The notes beneath the pieces were generated by a model. The model was not told the origin of the DNA. It saw only the letters and a program-made list of their open reading frames with translations, and searched no databases. A stretch of 64,000 nucleotides of DNA, taken from contig NZ_JACJPI010000046.1 in the NCBI RefSeq assembly GCF_014695975.1, forward strand, positions 62,001 through 126,000, in the 5' to 3' direction. This DNA is from Leptolyngbya sp. FACHB-321 (GTDB taxonomy: Bacteria > Cyanobacteriota > Cyanobacteriia > Leptolyngbyales > Leptolyngbyaceae). A program made the translations under genes and the position numbers. Each line of letters opens with the position of its first letter. Position 1 is the stretch's first letter. Shown here one piece after another: positions 38,053 to 46,063 of this stretch.

Positions 38053-38907
38053 TTACATTTTAGTAGAACCTGCTGGGCACTGTGCGTCCTTGCCAATTAA
38101 TTGGGGCGGGGGCGGCGGTGTCCTTCCAAACGGGGTAGTGAAACAAACGGCAGCCACTGGCGTTGCGTTGTTTTTGTCATCCTTAGCGAACAGGATCGCG
38201 CCTGTGTAGCTGGGCATACCGTCTTGCTTCGCTGTCGCTGTAGCAATAACTTGCTTGGCTTGCTTCACACCAGTGCTGTAGCTATAGTTTGGTGTGCTTG
38301 CAGGAATGCTAGTACCTAACTCTGTGAGGCTAGAAGCAAAACGCTTCTGTTTAACAAAAAACTCCTGCTGCTGCTGCAATAAAGCACTGATGGTAATGGC
38401 AGCCTCCATCGTTTTCACAGCATCTTTTGATACGTCAGGGCTAGCACCAGATTGGTCGCCTGCTATCAGCGGAACACCGCCCTCTGCACTACCTTGGGCA
38501 ATACTCGATGATGGTAGGGTGCCACCGCGTTTTGCTTGTTGTTGAGTACGTACCAGGGCTTGCTGATAGCTCGGTAGCAGTTTCTGCGACGCCTTGTAGT
38601 TAGGGCTTGATGGCGGCACTGCTTTCATAAAGGCGATCGCTCGCTCCCATTGGCTAACGACCAGTCTCCAATCGTCTGTAGTTTGAGCAGACTGCGCTAA
38701 CTGAGTGGCACTCGCTGCTTTGTCAACGCCTTTCACAAACGGATTCACGATCGCCGTTGATTGCGGTGAAGGGCTAGCAATTATGGGACTGGGGGGCAGT
38801 GCATCCGGCAGTGGCGAAGAGGTGACAGGTGGTCGAGAAGGATTACACGCAACGAGTGTCATTGCGATCGCCAAGTGAGCGCAAGTATTAGTTAAAAGGG
38901 TCTTCAT
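38053..38907 (-). CDS. Lipoprotein with type IV pilin-like G/H domain
   Basis: The 284-residue protein has the lipobox LVAC at about residues 17-20 after a hydrophobic signal, then a Pro/Ser-rich segment and a helical repeat-like region (WRLVVSQWERAIAFMKAVPP). The C-terminal domain contains EFFVKQKRFASSLTELG, NYSYS and a late CPAGS, resembling the cyanobacterial pilin-like G/H domain. It lacks a pilin signal, so the pilin-like fold would be membrane-anchored by lipid. It lies 80 nt downstream of the TpsB gene and is a possible co-transcript. Confidence 0.75.
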   Translation of the reverse strand: MKTLLTNTCAHLAIAMTLVACNPSRPPVTSSPLPDALPPSPIIASPSPQSTAIVNPFVKGVDKAASATQLAQSAQTTDDWRLVVSQWERAIAFMKAVPPSSPNYKASQKLLPSYQQALVRTQQQAKRGGTLPSSSIAQGSAEGGVPLIAGDQSGASPDVSKDAVKTMEAAITISALLQQQQEFFVKQKRFASSLTELGTSIPASTPNYSYSTGVKQAKQVIATATAKQDGMPSYTGAILFAKDDKNNATPVAAVCFTTPFGRTPPPPPQLIGKDAQCPAGSTKM

Positions 38908-38996
38908 GTCTAGCAATCTTACCTTTACCAGAACCGGTTAGAAGGAAGGAGGGAAAGTTTTGAGCTTTGAATTGTTCCTCTGCTTCTCCTCTCCTA

Positions 38997-40874
38997 TTAA
39001 AACGGTCTTATAACGATCGAGAAATACAGCCCGTTCTCCTGCAAGGTGTTTTTCGCACCGTTGATGTCAGTGAGCGGGATGCCCCAGTCCAGGCGAGCTG
39101 TCAGGCGATCGCTATATTGCAGCCGCAGCCCCAAACCGACAGCTAAGAGCGTTCTTGGGTCGGGATTAGGTGAGTTTCCCAGGTTCCAGGCAGTGCCGAG
39201 ATCAATAAAGGGGGTCAGTTGCAACAGGCTATTCAATTTAGGTAGGCGCAGAATGGGAAAGCGCACTTCTGCTGAAGTAAACAGACCGTTATCAGTCAGC
39301 AGTGCATCTTGACGATAGCCACGCACACTGTCCTGACCACCCAAACCAAACTGTTCCAGTGGTAGCATCGGTCGGTCTGCCAGTTGTAGATCGCCGCGCA
39401 CCAGCAGCAAGGTATCGGGAGCTAGCAGCCGCACCCACTGCGCTTGTCCACGCCATGCAAAGAAGCGGCTATCGGGGGAGTCAGGGTTAATAGTGGCGCT
39501 GAGAGCGTTTAGCCCGACGGTGAACTGGGAGCGGAGTGCAATCACTTCTGTACCACTGCGCCAGGTTGCTTCCTGAAAAAAACGCAGGGCAGTAAGGCGT
39601 GTTTTGCCATCGGGATCAGCTCCCAACGCTGGAAAGGGAATGAGTCCATCCAACAGCGTGGCTTCACTTTGGCGATGGGTGGCGGTAATGCCAACTGCCA
39701 GTTCGCGGGTAGGCGTTTGGACGAGCGGCTGGCGAAACGCGAGTTCATAATAGCGGGCTTTGGACTCAATCTCAAGCACATCAAAGGGTGGCTCAATAAT
39801 CGAGCTGGCAGCGCTGCCATAATTGAGACTCAGAGTGCCATTGCGCGGATTGAGCGGCAGTACATAGCCCAAATCGATCGCGTTACTGCCATTTGTGTTG
39901 GTGTAGGAAGCACTCAGCCGATCGCCCAAACCTGTAGTGTTTCCCTGGCTAATCTGAATTTGGCGGCGATTAGTTCCTACGCTAGGCGCACGCGCATTAT
40001 CAAAAGTAAGCTGCGAGTTCAAAGAACGAGCTTCTGTTACTTGTACCGACAGCACACTCTCGCCAGGACGGCTGCCAGCAGAGAGTTCTGCCGAAAGGGA
40101 TTGCAGCAGTGGATCAAGCTGGAGCAACTGTAAGGCTGTTAGTAGTCGATCACGGTTCAGCGGTGCGCCTGTTGCGATTGCCAGCCGCGATCGCACGTAG
40201 TTTGGGCTGAGTCGGCGGGTACCTGTAACGGTGATGGTCTCCAACCTACCTTCAATGACCCGAATGGTCACGACTCCACGCTGAAGCGTTTGTGGTGGCA
40301 CATAGGCGCCAGACGTAATGTAGCCCTTGTCAAGATAAAGCTGCGTAATGGCAGACCGAAGCTGAAACAATTCGACGATCGCGAGTGGACGCTTGGTAAA
40401 CGGCTCCGTAATTTTGGCAAACTCTGCTGCACTAAACACGGTGCTGCCAACAACCTCAAAGCGCTCGACCGTAATGGTCTCAAGCGTGTTTTCAAACGGC
40501 GCTGCTGGCTGTGAACCGGGTCGCGGCAGCAGCTGATCAAGGGGCGGTAAGGGTGCAGGGGTAGAAGCTGGAGGCGGTTGCGTAGACGGTGGCGACGGTT
40601 CTCGCGGTAGCTGCTGTGGCGCAGCGTTAGGAGGGATGCTTTGGGCAATTGTAAGCTGGTTCGCGGGGGCGATCGTGGTCGGCAGTAGCGTTGGCGGGAA
40701 CTGAGGCTGTTTTATGACCTTAGGTACAGTCAGCAAAAGCTGGGGCGATCGCTCTGGTTCCACATCCTGACCCTTCACAGGTTTTGCGGTAACAAGACTA
40801 ACCGCAATTAGTACACTGCACCCAAGCTGGAACGTTGTAGAAGCACTCTGCATAGAACCAGTAAGCCACGACAT
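38997..40874 (-). CDS. ShlB/FhaC/HecB-type two-partner secretion transporter (TpsB)
   Basis: The 625-residue outer-membrane protein has a signal sequence, a Pro-rich linker (about residues 75-115), a POTRA region (ITVERFEVVGSTVFSAAEF, IRVIEGRLETITVTG) and a C-terminal 16-strand barrel pattern ending in Phe. The barrel contains GLGGQDSVRGY, matching the conserved (V/I)RGY loop motif. TpsB proteins export a large TpsA partner with a haemagglutination-type N-terminus. No TpsA is visible in this window. It is followed by the pilin-like lipoprotein and lies 87 nt downstream of cobN. Confidence 0.92.
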   Translation of the reverse strand: MSWLTGSMQSASTTFQLGCSVLIAVSLVTAKPVKGQDVEPERSPQLLLTVPKVIKQPQFPPTLLPTTIAPANQLTIAQSIPPNAAPQQLPREPSPPSTQPPPASTPAPLPPLDQLLPRPGSQPAAPFENTLETITVERFEVVGSTVFSAAEFAKITEPFTKRPLAIVELFQLRSAITQLYLDKGYITSGAYVPPQTLQRGVVTIRVIEGRLETITVTGTRRLSPNYVRSRLAIATGAPLNRDRLLTALQLLQLDPLLQSLSAELSAGSRPGESVLSVQVTEARSLNSQLTFDNARAPSVGTNRRQIQISQGNTTGLGDRLSASYTNTNGSNAIDLGYVLPLNPRNGTLSLNYGSAASSIIEPPFDVLEIESKARYYELAFRQPLVQTPTRELAVGITATHRQSEATLLDGLIPFPALGADPDGKTRLTALRFFQEATWRSGTEVIALRSQFTVGLNALSATINPDSPDSRFFAWRGQAQWVRLLAPDTLLLVRGDLQLADRPMLPLEQFGLGGQDSVRGYRQDALLTDNGLFTSAEVRFPILRLPKLNSLLQLTPFIDLGTAWNLGNSPNPDPRTLLAVGLGLRLQYSDRLTARLDWGIPLTDINGAKNTLQENGLYFSIVIRPF

Positions 40875-40961
40875 CTATATACCCAGGAGTGACAAGACTT
40901 AGAACTTTTTGAAGGGCAAAACGTCTTAAATTTTTCTACAAAAAATATCTCCTTCATCATC

Positions 40962-43900
40962 TCATGTGAGGTGAATGGCAGAATGCTGTGTTTCAGGATA
41001 CTGTGCTTCGATCGTCCCTTCGGCTTCGTTAGCGATCGCTTTTAAGCGGTCTAGCATTTTAGGATCAGGCTGTGACCATAAGCCGCGCTGGTTCGCCTCT
41101 AGCAGTCGTTCTGCCATGTCGCGCAGTGCCCAGGGGTTGCTTTTTTGGATGAAGTTCTGCACGGCTGGGTCAAAGACGTATGCCTCTGCAACGCCTTCGT
41201 ACATGAAGTCTTCAACGCAGTGAGTGGTGGCATCATAGGCAAACAAATAATCAAGTGTCGCTGCCATTTCAAACGCGCCTTTATAGCCGTGACGCATTGC
41301 ACCTGCAATCCATTTAGGATTGACCACTCTAGAACGGTAAACACGTGCAATTTCTTCACTCAGTTTACGGACTTTAGGCTGTGCAGTACGGGAATGATCG
41401 CCAAAGTAGATTTCTGGAGAAGTTTTTGATACAGAGCGTACTGCCGCTGTTAAGCCACCTTGAAACTGATAGTAATCGTCTGAATCGAGTAAATCATGTT
41501 CACGGTTGTCCTGGTTTTGCAACACAATTTGCATGGTGCCGAGCCTTTGAGTAAAGGCTTCAGGGGCTGATTTCCCTTCGGCGTTGCGGGTGTAAGCGTA
41601 GGCACTCCAGTTAATGTATGCGCGGGCTAAATCGTCGTCGCTTTCCCAGTTTTGCGCTTCGATTAAGCCTTGTAGTCCGGCTCCATAAGCACTGGGTTTC
41701 GAGCCAAAAATGCGGTAGCGCGATCGTGCGGCTGCCTGTTCTGCCATCAGTCCTTCAGCTTCCCAGCGCAAGGTTTCCTGCTGCACTTGAGCGGCAAGGG
41801 GGTTTTGGTCAGCAGGCTCGTCGAGATTTGCTACAGCGTTCACGGCACTATCAAAAAGGTCGATCAAATTGGGAAATGCGTCGCGGAAGAAGCCAGAAAT
41901 CCGTAGGGTTACGTCTACTCGTGGACGACCCAAAAAGGACAGGGGTAGAATCTCGAAATCAATGACTCGGCGTGAGACGCCATCCCAGACAGGCTGTACG
42001 CCTAACAAGGCGAGTGCTTCTGCCAGATCATCGCCACCGGTTCGCATGGTTGAGGTTCCCCAGATGGATAGTCCTAAGGTTTTGGGGTATTCGCCGTGTT
42101 CCTGGGTATATCGTTCTATCAGGGTTTCGGCAGCTTTGCGTCCGATGTCCCAGGCGGTTTCGGTGGGGATGGCGCGAATGTCTACAGAGTAAAAGTTGCG
42201 TCCGGTAGGCAATACTTCTGGTCGCCCACGAGTGGGAGCACCGGAGGCACCACTAGGGATGTAGTGTCCGTTTAAGCCGCGTAAGAGGTTGATGATTTCT
42301 TGATCAGTTTGGCGGAGAGCGGGGAGGAGGCGATCGCGCACCCAAAGCAATTCTTGTTGCGTTTGCTGCCCAATGGTGTGTTGCGGACAGAGATCGTATG
42401 CAGGCACTGTTAGTTCGGTTTCAGGCTCTCTCCAGGCGACTTCCCCCCGGTCCCCCACGACCCCTAAATAGGAAGTTTTGGGTAGAGAGACAGGAGCGAT
42501 CGAAGGGGGTTTAGCGTTTGTAGCTAGGGCGGTTGGATGAGTGAGAAGTGCTTCGACGAGTGTGGCAGCATAGGTTTCAATGACTTCGACAGCATCGCCA
42601 ATGATGCGGCAAGTTTGGAGAGCGGGATGCTGAGTGGGTTCTAAAACATCGCCTAATGTAGCGGTGAGTGGATCAAAGTCGAGTTGCCAATCTTGGGCGA
42701 TCGCGCGGGTTAAACCAAGACGATTGGCGTTGGGATTACGAGCGATCGCAACGATTAAGTCGCGCAGTTGTCGCCCATCAGGACACTGCCCAAAAATATG
42801 TAGCCCATCGCGAATTTGAGCTTCTTTGAGTTCACATAAGTAGCCATCAGCGGCGGTTAAAACCTTAGTAATTGCCTCGTCAGACAGCTCAGTTTCAATG
42901 CCCAAATCCTTGTGAAGATTTTCCTGCTGAATGAGTTGCATGAGGCGATCGCGAATCAAACTAACTCGTGCTGGATCAAGCGTTTGGGCTTCATAATACT
43001 CATCAATTAAGCCTTCTAACTGATGCAAACTGCCGTATAGTTCAGCGCGGGTCATCGGTGGCGTCAGATGATCCAGAATGACTGCTTGCGATCGACGTTT
43101 TGCCTGAGAACCTTCACCCGGATCGTTCACGATGAAGGGATAGAAATGTGGCATGGCACCAAAAACCGCTTCGGGGTAGCAATTTTCTGATAGCGCCACG
43201 CTTTTCCCTGGTAGCCATTCTAAATTGCCATGTTTACCTACATGAACAACAGCATTGGCACCAAAGTGAGCGTTTACCCAGTGATAAAACGCCAGATACG
43301 AATGGGTCGGTTCTAAGTCAGGCGCATGATAATTAAGAGTGGGATCACGATCGTATCCACGCGCTGGTTGAATGCCAACAAACACATTGCCAAATTGTAT
43401 ACCTGCAATCGGAAAGGCATCTGTTTCAAGTGGCTTACCCCAACGATTTTGAATGCCTGTTTGCACTGGTAGCGGCAGTGTTTGAAAGTGAGCTTGATAA
43501 TCCTTCAACGGTAAGGCTTGGTTGACTGATCGTAGATCTAGGCTTTCTGGATCATTTGTGATTCCAGCCGCAAGCAGTTGCATCAGATCATCACTGGTTT
43601 CAGGCAGTTCTGAAATGGTATAACCAGCACTCTGAAGCGCTTTCAAGATTTCCAAGCAGCTTGCTGGCGTATCTAAACCTACTCCATTCGCTAACCGTCC
43701 GTCACGGTTGGGATAGTTCGCGAGAATAAGCGCAATTTTTCGTTCTGCGATCGAAGCTTGACACAACTTTACCCAATTAGAAGCCAATGCCGCGACAAAT
43801 TCAATACGCGATCGCTCTGGTTCATAAACCACCACATCCGTTTGCAAAAGTGCATTTTGAGTCTGCACTGTTTTGAAAGAAACGGCTCGCGTAATAATTC

Positions 43901-45077
43901 TGCCATCCACTTCTGGCAAGGCAACATTCATTGCCATATCTCGAGGCGTTAATCCTTGTATACCTGCTTCCCAAGCCTCACGAGTACCACCACTAAAAAT
44001 GACCTGAAAAACAGGAACATTTAACATCTGCCATAAATCAACTTTAGGCGTATCAGTTTCTAAACTTGCTAACGAAAAGCTAGTTGTATTAAGTAAAACG
44101 TCAACATTTCGACTGCAATAGCGCCTAAGTTCTGTCTGTACGTCCGGCTCTTTAAGTGACGAAACAAAAATGGGTACAGGTGTTAAATCCCGCCTAATTA
44201 ATGCCTCACAAAGAGCATCGATCGCCGCTGTATTACCTGCTAAATAATGTGCTCGATAAAAGACGATCGCCACGCCCCGCGATTTTTTCCCATCTTTTTC
44301 ATGACTTAACACTGCAACAGGCTGTTCTAACGCTGTCTCCCCAGAAACTTCAGCATTTAATAGATTACCCTCAAGCCATACCTGCTTTTCACCACAACCC
44401 TCCTGTTCGGGGGGTTTGGGGGAGTTAGGACCCCAAGCGGCGGGGGACCGGGGGGAAGTCCCCCGGAGAGGGCTTTCATTGAAGCCACAATCTGTATGAA
44501 CAGTAACCTCCGCCAAAGACGTGCCAGAAGGTCTATAAAGCCCAACACGCGGTACTGATTGCGGCGGCTTGTAGTCGATCGCCTGCTGCAAAAACTCCGC
44601 CGCAACAAACCTCAGTAGATTCTGATAATTCTCACTGCCCGCCTCAATAAAGTACTGCCACACCTGATTGACCAGTGCCAGTGAAACGGTAGAATGACTG
44701 GTCAGCGTTGGATCAGGACGTTCATCACCAGGAATAAAAATGAGCGCGGCACCCGTCTCTTTCGCCGTTTGCTCAACCACGTCCAGCCCATAACTCCAGT
44801 AAGACTGTCCGCCAATCAAGCGCACAATAATGACTGCTGCGTTGGCTAAAATATCTTCCGCATAAGTGTCGATCGTTAACTGCTGCTGAAGTTGCAGCAA
44901 ATTCACTACACGTAACGACGGAAAGCCTGCGGGTAGATGAGCAGCAGCAACAGCAAGCGTTTGAATATCAGTATCCGCAGCGGTAATCACGACGATCGGC
45001 GCGGGCTGTTGTTCAACAAAAATCACGCCATCTGCGGATGGATTCCAGCCTCCCGGCAAAGTAGCAAGACGATGCAT
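40962..45077 (-). CDS. cobN: Cobaltochelatase subunit CobN
   Basis: The 1371-residue protein is of the CobN/ChlH superfamily. Motifs include VHVGKHGNLEWLPGKSVALS, IRAIPTETAWDIGRKAAE and SIWGTSTMRTGGDDLAEALAL. It is the large subunit that inserts cobalt into the corrin ring, normally with CobS/CobT or ChlI/ChlD-like partners. It is distinguished from ChlH by overall sequence and N-terminus. It is longer than usual because of an in-frame insert around residues 200-230 with Pro/Ser/Gly-rich sequence from a GC-rich palindrome. cobU lies at 52992. Confidence 0.93.
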   Translation of the reverse strand: MHRLATLPGGWNPSADGVIFVEQQPAPIVVITAADTDIQTLAVAAAHLPAGFPSLRVVNLLQLQQQLTIDTYAEDILANAAVIIVRLIGGQSYWSYGLDVVEQTAKETGAALIFIPGDERPDPTLTSHSTVSLALVNQVWQYFIEAGSENYQNLLRFVAAEFLQQAIDYKPPQSVPRVGLYRPSGTSLAEVTVHTDCGFNESPLRGTSPRSPAAWGPNSPKPPEQEGCGEKQVWLEGNLLNAEVSGETALEQPVAVLSHEKDGKKSRGVAIVFYRAHYLAGNTAAIDALCEALIRRDLTPVPIFVSSLKEPDVQTELRRYCSRNVDVLLNTTSFSLASLETDTPKVDLWQMLNVPVFQVIFSGGTREAWEAGIQGLTPRDMAMNVALPEVDGRIITRAVSFKTVQTQNALLQTDVVVYEPERSRIEFVAALASNWVKLCQASIAERKIALILANYPNRDGRLANGVGLDTPASCLEILKALQSAGYTISELPETSDDLMQLLAAGITNDPESLDLRSVNQALPLKDYQAHFQTLPLPVQTGIQNRWGKPLETDAFPIAGIQFGNVFVGIQPARGYDRDPTLNYHAPDLEPTHSYLAFYHWVNAHFGANAVVHVGKHGNLEWLPGKSVALSENCYPEAVFGAMPHFYPFIVNDPGEGSQAKRRSQAVILDHLTPPMTRAELYGSLHQLEGLIDEYYEAQTLDPARVSLIRDRLMQLIQQENLHKDLGIETELSDEAITKVLTAADGYLCELKEAQIRDGLHIFGQCPDGRQLRDLIVAIARNPNANRLGLTRAIAQDWQLDFDPLTATLGDVLEPTQHPALQTCRIIGDAVEVIETYAATLVEALLTHPTALATNAKPPSIAPVSLPKTSYLGVVGDRGEVAWREPETELTVPAYDLCPQHTIGQQTQQELLWVRDRLLPALRQTDQEIINLLRGLNGHYIPSGASGAPTRGRPEVLPTGRNFYSVDIRAIPTETAWDIGRKAAETLIERYTQEHGEYPKTLGLSIWGTSTMRTGGDDLAEALALLGVQPVWDGVSRRVIDFEILPLSFLGRPRVDVTLRISGFFRDAFPNLIDLFDSAVNAVANLDEPADQNPLAAQVQQETLRWEAEGLMAEQAAARSRYRIFGSKPSAYGAGLQGLIEAQNWESDDDLARAYINWSAYAYTRNAEGKSAPEAFTQRLGTMQIVLQNQDNREHDLLDSDDYYQFQGGLTAAVRSVSKTSPEIYFGDHSRTAQPKVRKLSEEIARVYRSRVVNPKWIAGAMRHGYKGAFEMAATLDYLFAYDATTHCVEDFMYEGVAEAYVFDPAVQNFIQKSNPWALRDMAERLLEANQRGLWSQPDPKMLDRLKAIANEAEGTIEAQYPETQHSAIHLT
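44398..44470. repeat. GC-rich palindromic insert inside cobN
   Basis: G-rich blocks and a perfect hairpin CCGGGGG/CCCCCGG (44448-44454 with 44460-44466, 5-nt loop) lie inside the coding region. They encode the Pro/Ser/Gly-rich stretch of CobN. Base composition differs sharply from the flanks, which suggests a mobile palindromic repeat. Confidence 0.7.
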
Positions 45078-45198
45078 CAGCGTTTAACAAGTAACGATAG
45101 CGGACAGTGGCTACCATTATTGCAGTTGAACCAGGTGTTTACCGTCGCGATGGATCGTAAAGCTAATAGTCGCGCAACCTACATCTGCAAAGAGAAGG

Positions 45199-45204
45199 TA
45201 TAAT
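45199..45204 (+). promoter_or_regulatory. -10 box of ssrA
   Basis: A perfect TATAAT lies 12 nt upstream of the mature tmRNA 5' end, consistent with a short 5' leader removed by RNase P. I see no good -35 at the expected spacing. Confidence 0.55.
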
Positions 45205-45216
45205 ACAGAGATGTAT

Positions 45217-45602
45217 GGGGCTGTAACGGTTTCGACGTTTTGGCGAACAATACAGTGTGATTCAGGCTGAGAGCGAGCTAACTCTCATAAATCAATGGCT
45301 CAAACAACGTACATGCGAACAACATTGTACCCTTTGCTCGTAAGCAAGCACTAGTTGCTGCCTAACAACCTCTAACCGGTTCGAGCGTTTGTCATACAGA
45401 CTCCGTTAAGTATGACAGACAACCCCCAACGGATGCTCTAGGAAGCTTTCTCTGGTAGGCTTTCTAGCTAAGAAATTATCAGAGAATCCCACCGTCCGGG
45501 ATAATGGACGGTTCCCGCTTTGAGGATTAGAGAAGCTAAGCCTGTGAACGAACGGTGTACCAATACCCAGGGCGGACACGGGTTCGACTCCCGTCAGCTC
45601 CA
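45217..45602 (+). ncRNA. ssrA: Transfer-messenger RNA (tmRNA)
   Basis: The 5' end GGGGCTGTAACGGTTTCGAC and 3' T-arm GGGTTCGACTCCCGTCAGCTCC form the tRNA-like domain, with an acceptor stem that includes one G-U pair. It is a one-piece tmRNA. The resume codon is GCG at 45315 and the tag ORF runs to TAA at 45365, encoding ANNIVPFARKQALVAA. It releases stalled ribosomes with SmpB and tags the nascent chain for Clp proteolysis. The terminal CCA is not encoded. Confidence 0.96.
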
Positions 45603-46063
45603 CTTAAAACCGATCAAGTAAAAGTAATCTTCTACAGCTCGGTTCAGCTTTTTTCCTAGCTTCGCGCTTCAGTACTATTTCAAGTTGCCTGGATTGCTTT
45701 TTGGCAGTAAGGTTGCTGTGCAAGTAGGTCGCTCGACTAGATATGTGCCTGATTCAGTCAGTCAGTTAAGCCCAAGTTCTAGTTCGAGAGACAATAAGGC
45801 TGCGCGCTCGACGAAGCAGGCAGCTTGTTTGGTGTCAACTTAGTCGATAAAGCCTACTGAAAGACCAACTAAGGCGCTTACTTTACCTTGGGCAAACCCC
45901 TTCAGCTAAATGATTGCAGCGAAGCGATCAGTAGTCTACCATCGCTCTTGATTGCTGGCTCCGGACGGTGACAGGCAAATTACTATACCTTTCGAACCAT
46001 AGTTAGTACAATTGTTCGAACACGATTGTCTTCAATTCTCACTGCTAACTGAACGCATTCATC
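45603..46063. other. Intergenic region ssrA / sbcC
   Basis: This 461-nt region has no ORF or RNA gene that I can support. It probably contains the ssrA 3' processing and termination region and the sbcC promoter. Confidence 0.35.

Noticed and set aside
45078-45198. Possible cobalamin riboswitch before cobN
   Set aside because: A GCCACTG string occurs on the minus strand, but the B12 box and the rest of the conserved core cannot be found. A covariance-model search would settle it.
45406-45603. Minus-strand 65-codon frame
   Set aside because: Antisense to the tmRNA 3' half; explained by the ssrA sequence.
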